Shown here in pieces: positions 26,738 through 36,853 of a stretch of DNA of 64,000 nt. Source of the DNA: Litorilinea aerophila (GTDB taxonomy: Bacteria > Chloroflexota > Anaerolineae > Caldilineales > Caldilineaceae); NCBI RefSeq assembly GCF_006569185.2, contig NZ_VIGC02000018.1, positions 1-64,000 on the forward strand, read 5' to 3'. How positions within the stretch are numbered: the first letter of the stretch is position 1; each line of letters starts with the position of its first letter. The translations under genes were made by a program, and so were the position numbers. The notes beneath the pieces are model-generated. The model searched no databases. It was not told the origin of the DNA and saw only the letters and a list, made by a program, of their open reading frames with translations.

Positions 26738-28675
26738 TCAGGCCCGGCCAAAGGCCCGCTCCAGCTCGCCAGCCGAGAGTTGAATCAGGGTGGGACGGCC
26801 GTGGGGACAAGTCCGGGGGGACTGGCAAGCTTCCAGCTGGCGCACCAGCTCCTGCATCTCCAGGGTGCTGAGGAGCTGCCCCCCCTTGATGGCAGCCCGC
26901 TTGCAGATCATCTTGACCAGCCGGTTCTCCAGCTCTTCGCCCACCAGGTTACGATTTTCGCCCAGGGCAGACACGATCTCATCCAGGCTGCGCTGGGGAT
27001 CCTGGCCGGACAGGACGCTGGGCACGGCCCGCACCAGAAAGGTGTCGCCGCCAAAGGGTTCAATCTCGAAGCCCAGGTGCAGGAGCTCATCCAGATGGCG
27101 GGCCACCAGCCCGGCCAGCTCGCTGCCCACGTGGAGGGGAAGGGGTTGCAACAGCTGCTGGCGAGGAACACCCCCATCGCCCTGGCCATATCGCTGGGCC
27201 ATGAACTTTTCGTAGAGGATGCGCTCGTGGGCCGCGTGCTGGTCGATGAGGTAGAGCCCTTCCGGCCCTTCGGCGATGATGTACATGGCGCCTACCTGGC
27301 CCACCACCCGCAGGGGGGGCAGACGGGCCGGCTGCTGGGACGGGACAGGGCGAGAGGAGCCGCCTGTCGCGGGCTGGTGCCAGTTCTCCTGGCGCGCCTC
27401 CGTCTGGTCACCTACCGGGAGGGGTGACGACTGGCGGGCAGGCTGGCCGGGCGGCACGAACAGATCCAGGTGAGATTGCCGGCCGGCGCCAAGCAGAGCC
27501 TCCCGCCGGGTCGCCCATCCACTGTCTGGCCCCCTTGTCCCCACATCCTCGGCAGGGGGCTGGGGGGAGGGCAGGGCCAGATCCGGCGGCGCGGCGTGGC
27601 GTAAGATCGCCTGGCGGGTGGCCTTCTGCACCGCGCTGAAGATCCGGCGCTCCTCCACGAAGCGCACCTGGGTCTTCTGGGGGTGGACGTTCACATCCAC
27701 CAGTTCCGGGGCCACCTCCACAAAGATGACGGCCAGGGGGTAACGCCCCACGGGCAGCAGGGTGTGGTAGGCCTGCACCACCGCATGGACCAGGCTACGA
27801 TCCTCCACATAGCGGCGGTTGACAAAGATGTCGATGTGGCTGCGGTTGGCCCGGGTGAGGCTGGGCAGGCTGGTGTAGCCGGTCACCCGGACCGGGCTCT
27901 CTTCGGGGTTCGCCCCGGCCGCTTCGGCCCCGGGCAGCTCCTCCGCCATGAAGGAGACATCCTGGGCCACATCCAGCCCGGGCGGAGAGGTCCCGTCCCC
28001 CGGCAGCAGGGAGACCATCTGCCGGGCGTTTTCCAGGCCGTACACCTTGGCCAGGACGTCGAAAGGGTCGCCGTTGCCGTTGGATTGGAAGACCAGCCGG
28101 CCGTCGTTGACCAGGCTGAAGCGGCGGTCCGGGTGGGCCAAGGCATACCGCTGCACCAGGTTGGCAATGTGGCCAGCTTCGGTGGCGGCCTTGCGCAAAA
28201 ATTTCTGGCGAGCCGGCACGTTGTAGAAGAGATGCTCCACGCTCACCACCGTGCCCACCGGTGAGCCGGCCCGTCCCCGGCCCACGATTTGGCCGCCCTC
28301 TACCCGCACCTGCACGCCGAAGGGCTCATCCCGATGCCGGGTGGTCAGGGTGACATGGCTGACGGCGGCGATGCTGTACAGGGCTTCGCCCCGAAAGCCG
28401 AAGGTGGCGATGTGGCTGAGATCCTCGGCCGTATGGAGTTTGCTGGTGGCGTGGCGTTGGAAGGCCAGCTCCGCTTCGTCGGCGGGGATGCCATGGCCGT
28501 TGTCCGTGACGCGCAGCAGCCGCCGGCCACCCTCCCGGATCTCGACGCGGATCTCGGTGGCGCCGGCATCCAGGCTGTTTTCGATCAATTCCTTGGCGGC
28601 ATTGGCGGGCCGCTCCACCACCTCACCGGCAGCGATCTTGGCGGCCACCTCTGGCTGCAAAATCTGGATGGGCAT
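26738..28675 (-). CDS. mutL: DNA mismatch repair protein MutL (endonuclease type)
   Basis: 645 residues. The GHKL ATPase half shows KIAAGEVVERP, ELIENSLDAG, DNGHGI and GFRGEAL. After a Pro/Gln-rich linker (about 345-430) the C-terminal domain has the metal-dependent endonuclease motif DQHAAHERILYE (DQHA-x2-E-x4-E) and the CPHGRP motif with a preceding ACQ-cysteine, so it nicks DNA itself, as expected for bacteria without MutH. The start at 28675 fits the family N-terminus MPIQILQPEVAAKIAAG and lies seven bases after a perfect -10 box, implying a leaderless mRNA. mutS is not in the window. Confidence 0.96.
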   Translation of the reverse strand: MPIQILQPEVAAKIAAGEVVERPANAAKELIENSLDAGATEIRVEIREGGRRLLRVTDNGHGIPADEAELAFQRHATSKLHTAEDLSHIATFGFRGEALYSIAAVSHVTLTTRHRDEPFGVQVRVEGGQIVGRGRAGSPVGTVVSVEHLFYNVPARQKFLRKAATEAGHIANLVQRYALAHPDRRFSLVNDGRLVFQSNGNGDPFDVLAKVYGLENARQMVSLLPGDGTSPPGLDVAQDVSFMAEELPGAEAAGANPEESPVRVTGYTSLPSLTRANRSHIDIFVNRRYVEDRSLVHAVVQAYHTLLPVGRYPLAVIFVEVAPELVDVNVHPQKTQVRFVEERRIFSAVQKATRQAILRHAAPPDLALPSPQPPAEDVGTRGPDSGWATRREALLGAGRQSHLDLFVPPGQPARQSSPLPVGDQTEARQENWHQPATGGSSRPVPSQQPARLPPLRVVGQVGAMYIIAEGPEGLYLIDQHAAHERILYEKFMAQRYGQGDGGVPRQQLLQPLPLHVGSELAGLVARHLDELLHLGFEIEPFGGDTFLVRAVPSVLSGQDPQRSLDEIVSALGENRNLVGEELENRLVKMICKRAAIKGGQLLSTLEMQELVRQLEACQSPRTCPHGRPTLIQLSAGELERAFGRA

Positions 28676-28682
28676 GGCTCTG

Positions 28683-28711
28683 ATTATAGCATCCACACCA
28701 GGCAGGGCCAA
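28683..28711 (-). promoter_or_regulatory. Promoter of mutL, leaderless
   Basis: Minus strand: TTGGCC (28711-28706), 17-base spacer, TATAAT (28688-28683). The transcription start would fall at the mutL ATG (28675). Confidence 0.7.
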
Positions 28712-28944
28712 GGAATTCTCCGGGTCCGCTTACGGGCCCCTTTGCCCCGCAGGGAAGGGGAGGCGAACAGTTTTCGTATTCGTAAACCTGGTAGATCCCG
28801 CCCGATTTTTCCGCTATAATTGGGGACGTTCCGTTTCCGCAACCGTGGAGGTGCCGGCATCCGGCTTCGATCTGGCGAAGTCGCCCCGATACGTCAGGGG
28901 TTTGGTCGGCCTGGATGCGGGCAGGTACAAAAGGAGGACTCAAC

Positions 28945-29808
28945 ATGCAAGCCATCGAAGGAGATCAGGACCACCGACAACAACCTCGCCGCCGGCCTCG
29001 CCCCGGGTATGCCCTGGTTTTTGTACTGCTCTTGCTCCTGGCCGGCCACGCCTGGCTGACCGGGCAGGCCTGGGCCCAGACGGGGAGCAGCTCCACCGAC
29101 GGGACCCTGCCGCCGCCAGGGGACACCATCGTGCCGGTTTCGGCCCAGGTCCGTCTGGCCCACATGGCCCCCTTCGCCAGCAACACCCTGCTGAACGTCA
29201 CCCTCAGTGGAAGCAACAGTATCTATCAGTTCTTGAACCTGGAGCTGGGCGACTTCACCAGCGGATACGTGGGCCTGTCGCCGGGCACGGTGACGGTCCA
29301 GGTGATCCCCCAGGTCGTCCCCAGTTTTACCGTCACCGAGACCCTCGCCCTGCCCACCAGCTACACGGGGGCCATCGTGGGTGGCAGCAACGGCTGGCCC
29401 CTGGAGATGCTCTGGCTGGTGGATGAGACCGGAACCCCGCCGGCGGGCCTGGGCAAGATCCGGGTGGTCCATGTGGCGCCCTTTGCCAACACCTCGGCCG
29501 GCACCCGTCTTCACGTCCGCACCCAGGGCGGCCAGGTGATCGACCCCAGCCTGGAGAACCTGGAGTACCGGGATGAAAGTGGCTTCCTGACCCTGCCGGT
29601 GGGCAGTTACGACTGGCGCGTTCTACAGGCAGGGGACAACAGCACGTGGCTGGATCTGCCGCCTTTCAACCTGTTGCCCGGCGCCGTGCTGACCCTCTGG
29701 CTGATGGGCGATGGCATCAACCAGCCGCCCGTCAGCCGGCTCCTGGTCTCCCAGGGCGGTGGGGGAACCCTGCTCTACTTCCCCATCATTTTCGGCAACT
29801 CTTCTTGA
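28945..29808 (+). CDS. Secreted DUF4397-domain protein
   Basis: 287 residues. A basic N-terminus (HRQQPRRRP) precedes a hydrophobic stretch at about 20-37 ending WAQ, a likely signal peptide. The mature protein has two repeats of the DUF4397 beta-sandwich: VRLAHMAPFASNTLLNVTLSG (about 68-88) and IRVVHVAPFANTSAGTRLHV (about 173-192), the latter half giving PVGSYDWRVLQAG. AAGGAGG at 28931 decides the start. TATAAT at 28815-28820 is a possible promoter -10 box. A surface or envelope role is likely; its binding partner is unknown. A strong terminator follows. Confidence 0.85.
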   Translation: MQAIEGDQDHRQQPRRRPRPGYALVFVLLLLLAGHAWLTGQAWAQTGSSSTDGTLPPPGDTIVPVSAQVRLAHMAPFASNTLLNVTLSGSNSIYQFLNLELGDFTSGYVGLSPGTVTVQVIPQVVPSFTVTETLALPTSYTGAIVGGSNGWPLEMLWLVDETGTPPAGLGKIRVVHVAPFANTSAGTRLHVRTQGGQVIDPSLENLEYRDESGFLTLPVGSYDWRVLQAGDNSTWLDLPPFNLLPGAVLTLWLMGDGINQPPVSRLLVSQGGGGTLLYFPIIFGNSS

Positions 29809-29837
29809 CCGGCTCGCTTGACCGGCTCGCCAATGGC

Positions 29838-29867
29838 AGAGGCCCACACCGTCCGGTGTGGGCCTCT
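29838..29867 (+). terminator. Terminator after the DUF4397 gene
   Basis: AGAGGCCCACACCG and CGGTGTGGGCCTCT form a 14-bp stem with a two-base loop, followed by GAATTTCT. A 12-base direct repeat (TTGACCGGCTCG) lies just before it at 29805-29830. It may serve both this gene and the convergent MoaD-like gene. Confidence 0.75.
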
Positions 29868-29890
29868 GAATTTCTACAGCCACCGTACCA

Positions 29891-30181
29891 TCAGCCGCCG
29901 CCAATGGCCGGCACAAAGTGAATTTCGCTGGGCTCCTTCAGCCGATGGCGCAGCCCCCGCCGGCTCATCTCCCCGTTAATGACCACGGCGATGTAGGGGT
30001 GAATCCGGTCGCCATCGCACAGACGCTCCCGTATGCCCGGAAACCGGGCCTCCAGGGCGTCGATGACCTCGCCCACGGTTTCCCCTGACACCGTCACCTG
30101 CTCCACGCCACCGGTGAGATCCCGGTGGAGGGAAGGGATCCAGACTTCATGCTCCATGGAGTCGTTCAAACCTCCGCCCAT
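29891..30181 (-). CDS. MoaD/ThiS-like small sulfur carrier
   Basis: 96 residues with a beta-grasp pattern, a predicted helix GEVIDALEARFPGIRERL, and a C-terminal strand IHFVPAIGGG. The chain ends at the third glycine, so the tail is free, unlike the carrier at 14.5 kb. It is the last gene after the FAD and FeS subunits of a molybdenum hydroxylase and may supply molybdopterin sulfur or modify that enzyme; this is inference from context. M9 is an alternative start. Confidence 0.82.
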   Translation of the reverse strand: MGGGLNDSMEHEVWIPSLHRDLTGGVEQVTVSGETVGEVIDALEARFPGIRERLCDGDRIHPYIAVVINGEMSRRGLRHRLKEPSEIHFVPAIGGG

Positions 30182-30244
30182 CGACCGAACCAGTCCGCCG
30201 ATGGGCCTGCAACCTGTCCCAGTCTGAAAGGGACAGGGCAGCCC

Positions 30245-30736
30245 TTAGCTGCGGATCATCTCCATCTCGGGGCTGTCGGCCGCGTCCAGCACGGCCCGGA
30301 CGATCTTGTCGTAGCCGGTGCAGCGGCAGAGGTTGCCCGCCAGCCACATGCGGACGTCGTGCTCGGTGGGGTCGGGGTTTTTGTCCAGCAGCGCCTTGGC
30401 GGAGACGATGAAGCCCGGCGTGCAGATGCCACACTGGAGGGCAGCATGCTCCAGGAATTTCTGCTGCAGGGGATGGAGCCGGTCGCCCAGGGCGATCCCT
30501 TCGATGGTGGTGATCTCGGCGCCCTCGGCCTCCACCGCCAACACCAGACAGGAATTCACCAGCCGGCCGTTCATGATCACGTTGCAGGCGCCACAGTTAC
30601 CGTTGTTGCAGCCTTCCTTGGCGCCGGTCAGCAGCAGGGTCTCCCGCAGCACCTCCAGCAGACTCTGGCGCGGCTCGCACAGGAATTCCACCTCTTCCCC
30701 GTTGATGGTCGTCTGGACTTGCACTTTCTTGGACAT
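30245..30736 (-). CDS. [2Fe-2S] subunit of a molybdenum hydroxylase (CoxS type)
   Basis: 163 residues. The plant-type cluster ligands are Cys43, Cys48, Cys51 and Cys63 (GCNNGNCGAC...NSC), and the second cluster uses Cys102, Cys105, Cys137 and Cys139 (QCGICTPG, LCRCTGY). It passes electrons from the Mo cofactor in the large subunit to FAD in the medium subunit of enzymes such as CO dehydrogenase, xanthine or aldehyde oxidase. The FAD subunit lies upstream in the same direction; the large subunit is not adjacent, though a CoxL-type gene lies 32 kb away at the window end. Confidence 0.93.
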   Translation of the reverse strand: MSKKVQVQTTINGEEVEFLCEPRQSLLEVLRETLLLTGAKEGCNNGNCGACNVIMNGRLVNSCLVLAVEAEGAEITTIEGIALGDRLHPLQQKFLEHAALQCGICTPGFIVSAKALLDKNPDPTEHDVRMWLAGNLCRCTGYDKIVRAVLDAADSPEMEMIRS

Positions 30737-30826
30737 GCTTTTTCGCTCTCCCGATTCTATCTGGGCTATGGGACTCGTCGCTTCTTTTCCGGCCGCCCGG
30801 GTTCATTTCCCAGGGAACAGGGCAGG

Positions 30827-31702
30827 TCAGCTGGCCTGAGCTCGCTCGATGGCCTTCTTCAACACCCGCCGGGTGAGGACGCCGGACAGGTGCTTGCGAT
30901 ATTCGGCGGTGCCCCGCATGTCGGTGATGGGTCGCGCCGCGGCTTTGGCAATTTCCGCAGCCCGCTCGATCACCTCGTCGCTGATGCGCTGTCCCGCCAG
31001 GGCTTCGCCCGCTTCGGGCACGTAGAGGGGGGTCGGCGCCACCGCGCCCAGCGCGATGCGGGCCGACTGGATCACGCTGCGGCTCTCGTCCAGCTGCACC
31101 GAGGCGCCCACACCCACCACCGCGATGTCCATCTCGTTGCGGGGGATGAAGCGCTGGTAGGCGGCGCCGAAGCCCGGCCTGGGCGCCGGGATCTGCAGGT
31201 AGAGCAGGAATTCACCCGGCTGCAACACCGTGCGGCCCGGCGCCACGCAAAACTCTTCCACCGGCACTTCCCGGCGGCCGTTGGGCCCCGCGATGACGCA
31301 CACGGCCGAATGGGCGATCAGGTTCGGGATGGAGTCCGCCGCCGGCGAGGCGTTGCAGAGGTTGCCCCCCATGCTGGCGCGCCCCTGGATCTGGACCCCG
31401 CCGATGAGCCGGGCCGAGTCCATAAGTCCCGGATAGAGAGAGGACAGCTCTTCGTCCTCGTACATACGGTAGCAGGGAACCGCCGCCCCCAGACGCAGGC
31501 CACTCTCGGGCGAGTAGCTCATCTCGGTGGTTTCGGGCAGCCCCTTGATATCCACAACGACCCTGGCTTCGGCTCGTCCTTCCCGCAGCGCCACCAGGAG
31601 GTCAGTGCCACCGCTCAGGACGCGCGCCTGGTTGCCGTTCTGGCGCAGGATGGACACGACCTCATCCACACTTGTTGCGCGCACAAAGTCAAACGCTTGC
31701 AA
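30827..31702 (-). CDS. FAD-binding subunit of a molybdenum hydroxylase (CoxM type)
   Basis: 291 residues of the vanillyl-alcohol-oxidase-like FAD fold. ARVLSGGTDLLVALREGR near 26-43 is the first FAD motif, MGGNLCNASPAADSIPNLIA near 110-130 the second; the C-terminal CO_deh_flav_C domain starts near 180. AAGGAGG at 31709-31715 (minus) gives a strong ribosome site. It precedes coxS by 90 bases and is the first gene of this operon. CO dehydrogenase versus another hydroxylase cannot be told from this subunit. Confidence 0.92.
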   Translation of the reverse strand: MQAFDFVRATSVDEVVSILRQNGNQARVLSGGTDLLVALREGRAEARVVVDIKGLPETTEMSYSPESGLRLGAAVPCYRMYEDEELSSLYPGLMDSARLIGGVQIQGRASMGGNLCNASPAADSIPNLIAHSAVCVIAGPNGRREVPVEEFCVAPGRTVLQPGEFLLYLQIPAPRPGFGAAYQRFIPRNEMDIAVVGVGASVQLDESRSVIQSARIALGAVAPTPLYVPEAGEALAGQRISDEVIERAAEIAKAAARPITDMRGTAEYRKHLSGVLTRRVLKKAIERAQAS

Positions 31703-31753
31703 GGTTATACCTCCTTCATCAGGATATCGGTTGGGAAGTAAATGGTCGTGGCG

Positions 31754-31771
31754 AACCTATATAAATAGGTT
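31754..31771. promoter_or_regulatory. Palindrome upstream of the molybdenum hydroxylase operon
   Basis: AACCTAT-ATAA-ATAGGTT is a perfect 7-bp inverted repeat, with a third ATAGGT at 31777. It sits 50 bases before the FAD-subunit ATG on the minus strand, beside TTGACG and TTGTCA boxes, fitting an operator in the promoter. The remaining gap up to 32007 shows nothing else clear. Confidence 0.55.
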
Positions 31772-32007
31772 GACAAATAGGTCCGTCGTCAACGACTCGG
31801 AAGGACAAGAGCATTTGGCCCCGGCAGCAACACCGTGGCCACAGAGCAGAACGGGCGCGATGGGCAGCGCCTGTGGAACCTTTTCATCCATAAGTGTACA
31901 GCATCTTATCAGAAATGGTCAAAGGAGTTGCTCGAACTGTGCAGGATTGGTAAGATGATGGCCGTCGGCGTTTTCAACCTTGCAGCTGGATGGAGGTCCC
32001 CCGCTCC

Positions 32008-34581
32008 ATGACGTTGCTCTACCTGGCCCTGGCCTACATGGCCGGTATCGTGCTGGGCCGGCTTGCCTGGGAATTCGGCTGGCCGGGCTGTGGCCGGCTG
32101 CCGGCCCTCTGGCCCCTGCCCCTCCTGCTCTTGCCCTGGACGCCCCTGTTGAACCGGTTGGCCTGGCTGCGCCCCCCGGCGACCGGCCCCATACGCTGGC
32201 CGGCGTCCGCCGGCTTCGAGCCACCCCGCCGGGGCCCTGCCGTCGCCCTCTGGGTCGCCCTGGCCCTCTGCCTGGTGGCTGGCCTCCTCCGCTACGGCTC
32301 CCGCCCCTACACCCCCTGTTGGACGCCCCAGGATCTGGCCTACTACAACTTGCCGCCGAACCGGGCCATGGATCGCAGCGCGCCCACGGTCACCCTGGTG
32401 GGCCACGTGATCGGCTATCCCCAGGTCACCGACGGCCGCCAGGAGATCCGCCTGGCCGTCCATGCCCTGATCCAGCAGGGCCGGGAAATTTCCGTGGCCG
32501 GCCGGGTCCGTTTCGTGACTGCAGCCCACCCACGGTATCAGTATGGCCAGCCCTTGCGGGTCCAGGGGCGCCTGGCCACGCCGCCGGACTTCGAGGACTT
32601 TTCCTACCGGGAGTACCTGGCCCGGCAGGGCGTCCACAGCCTGCTCTACAGCCCCCGGGTTCAATCCCTGCCCGGCCCGCGCCAGGGACAGCCCTGGATG
32701 CGGGTGCTCTACGCCTTTCGGGCCCGGGGGGAAGCCCTGATCAACCGGCTGTTGCCAGAGCCCTACGCCGCCCTGGCCAACGGCATGCTCCTGGGCATCG
32801 AAGCGGGCATCCCGGACGAGCTGTACGATCAGTTCAACCTGACCGGCACCAGCCACGTCATCGTCATCTCCGGCAGCAACGTGGCCCTGGTGGCCGGCCT
32901 TCTCATGGCCCTGGGCACCCGGCTGCTGGGCCGACGGGGCGCCCTGGTTCCCACCCTGGCTGGCATTGCTGGCTTTGCCCTGGTGGTGGGGGGCGATGCC
33001 GCGGTGCTGCGGGCCGCCCTCATGGGCGGACTCTACGTCATCGCCGTGACCCTGGGCCGCCGCAGCACCGCGCTGGTCAGCCTGGCTGCGGCCTGTTGGG
33101 CCATGACCCTGGCCAATCCCCTGGCCCTGTGGGACGTGGGGTTCCAGCTGAGCAGTGCAGCCACCGCGGGGCTCATCCTCTTCACCCCCGGCATCACCCG
33201 CCTCTTCAGCCGCCTCGGGCCGGGTTTCGCCGGCGGCCCCCTGGCCGCAACCGCCCCGCCTGACTGGGCCGCCCGGGGGAAGAGTCTGATGCGGGGGTTG
33301 GTGGAGGACGGCCTCCTGGTGACCCTGGCCGCCAACATCACCACCCTGCCCCTGGTGGTCTTCTACTTTGGCCGCCTGAGCCTGGTTAGCCTGGTGACCA
33401 ACCTGCTCATCGCGCCGGCCCAGCCCCTGATCATGCTCTGGGGCAGCGCCGCCCTGCTGGTGGGCGTGCTGGGCCTGGCCTGGCTGGCCCAGGCGCTCCT
33501 CTGGATCCCCTGGCTGGGCCTGGCCTGGACAGTGGCCATGGTGCGGTGGACGGCGGCCTGGCCCGGTGCCAGCCTCTCGGTGGCCGAGTACGGCCCCGCG
33601 GCCCTCTGGGCCACCTACGCCGCCATTGCCGCCGTCCGCTGGGGCGGCCGCTGGCGTCCCCTGGCCGGACGGGTGGGCGCCTGGCTGCGGGCCCAGGGGC
33701 ATCGGCGGCTGACCCAGCCTGCCACAGCCGGCGCCCTGGCCGTGGTCCTGGTGCTCACCTGGTGGGGAGCCCTCACCCAGCCGGACGGCCGCCTCCACCT
33801 CTACTTCCTGGACGTGGGCCAGGGGGACGGCATCCTGATCCAGACGCCTTCAGGTCGCCAGGTGTTGGTGGACGGGGGGAGCAGCGGGCAGCAGCTCTTC
33901 AGCCAGCTGGGCGCGGTGATGCCCTTCTGGGATCGGGAGCTGGACCTGGTGGTGCTTACCCACCCGGACAGCGACCACATGGACGGGCAGGCGGAGCTAC
34001 CCCTGCGCTTCCACGTCGGCCAGGCCATGGCCACTGAAGCCACCCGGATCAGCCCGGATGCAGCGCTGTGGCGGGCCAACCTGGCCGCCCAGGGCGTGAC
34101 CCTCACCACGGTCCACGCGGGCGCCTGGCTCGACCTGGGGGATGGGGTTGCGCTGTGGGTCCTGTGGCCGCCGGATCCCGCTTCTGGCGTGGATGGCCTG
34201 GAGGAGAGTGACAACGAACGTTCGCTGGTGTTGAAGCTGGTATACGGCAACTTCAGCGCCCTCCTCACAGGGGATGCCGGTCTGCCCAGCGAGGAGCGGC
34301 TCATGGCGCAGGGCGCGCCCCTGGCAGCCACCGTGCTGAAGGTGGGCCACCACGGCAGCAAGTCCAGCACAGGTCCCGATTTCGTGGCCGCGGTGAACCC
34401 GGCGGTGGCCGTGATCCAGGTGGGCGCGGACAACGACTACGGCCACCCCGCCCCCGACGTGCTGGCGCACCTCCAGGGGCGTCTGGTCTTGCGCAACGAC
34501 CTGCATGGAACCATCCACCTGGCCACCGATGGAGAGCGCCTCTGGATCGAGCCCATGCCGGCGGATGCCCCGGAACCATGA
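32008..34581 (+). CDS. comEC: DNA internalisation/competence protein ComEC (Rec2)
   Basis: About 857 residues. Order: N-terminal hydrophobic DUF4131 region (to about 240), a competence-type multi-helix domain (about 250-560; GTSHVIVISGSNVALVAGLL), and a metallo-beta-lactamase domain (about 590-850) with LDVGQGDGILI, the metal motif LTHPDSDHMDG, LTGDAG and VGHHGSKSS. It forms the channel that brings single-stranded DNA into the cytoplasm; the lactamase-like domain may degrade the second strand. The start at 32008 has GGAGG 11 bases upstream, while the in-frame ATG at 31990 has none. No other competence gene is in the window. Confidence 0.93.
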   Translation: MTLLYLALAYMAGIVLGRLAWEFGWPGCGRLPALWPLPLLLLPWTPLLNRLAWLRPPATGPIRWPASAGFEPPRRGPAVALWVALALCLVAGLLRYGSRPYTPCWTPQDLAYYNLPPNRAMDRSAPTVTLVGHVIGYPQVTDGRQEIRLAVHALIQQGREISVAGRVRFVTAAHPRYQYGQPLRVQGRLATPPDFEDFSYREYLARQGVHSLLYSPRVQSLPGPRQGQPWMRVLYAFRARGEALINRLLPEPYAALANGMLLGIEAGIPDELYDQFNLTGTSHVIVISGSNVALVAGLLMALGTRLLGRRGALVPTLAGIAGFALVVGGDAAVLRAALMGGLYVIAVTLGRRSTALVSLAAACWAMTLANPLALWDVGFQLSSAATAGLILFTPGITRLFSRLGPGFAGGPLAATAPPDWAARGKSLMRGLVEDGLLVTLAANITTLPLVVFYFGRLSLVSLVTNLLIAPAQPLIMLWGSAALLVGVLGLAWLAQALLWIPWLGLAWTVAMVRWTAAWPGASLSVAEYGPAALWATYAAIAAVRWGGRWRPLAGRVGAWLRAQGHRRLTQPATAGALAVVLVLTWWGALTQPDGRLHLYFLDVGQGDGILIQTPSGRQVLVDGGSSGQQLFSQLGAVMPFWDRELDLVVLTHPDSDHMDGQAELPLRFHVGQAMATEATRISPDAALWRANLAAQGVTLTTVHAGAWLDLGDGVALWVLWPPDPASGVDGLEESDNERSLVLKLVYGNFSALLTGDAGLPSEERLMAQGAPLAATVLKVGHHGSKSSTGPDFVAAVNPAVAVIQVGADNDYGHPAPDVLAHLQGRLVLRNDLHGTIHLATDGERLWIEPMPADAPEP

Positions 34582-34646
34582 GCCCAGGGCAGACGCAGCT
34601 GGGCAGATTCCGGCCATCTTGAACGATACTCAGAAGGTCCACAATG

Positions 34647-34675
34647 TTGCGGCCTGGCCCAAAGTCGCCTATAAT
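34647..34675 (+). promoter_or_regulatory. Promoter of typA
   Basis: TTGCGG (34647-34652), 17-base spacer, perfect TATAAT (34670-34675). The start site would be near 34682, upstream of a terminator-like hairpin, so the leader contains that hairpin. Confidence 0.7.
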
Positions 34676-34721
34676 GCCGCCAGTTGCGCCGGGGTCCGGA
34701 GCCCCGGCCCAGGAACCCGGT

Positions 34722-34757
34722 CGCCCGGTCCAAACCTGACCGGGCGTTTTTGTGTTT
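34722..34757 (+). terminator. Terminator-like hairpin directly before the typA start codon
   Basis: CGCCCGGTC, a seven-base loop and GACCGGGCG are followed by TTTTTGTGTTT. The stem ends about 20 bases before the first plausible typA start and lies downstream of the typA promoter. A second hairpin, CCGGGG-TCCGGAG-CCCCGG, is at 34689-34707. This may be the end of comEC transcripts, an attenuator for typA, or both. Confidence 0.7.
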
Positions 34758-34766
34758 ATATTTCTG

Positions 34767-36737
<1,971 letters not shown>

Positions 36738-36853
36738 ACTCTCTCCAACCTCGCGGTGGATCCACGTGTGTCTAGCGTTCTCCGTAGCCAGGTGGACCGC
36801 CAGCCTCGACTCCAGGTTGTAACCACTACCGTTCATGAAAGGACCGTGAACCG

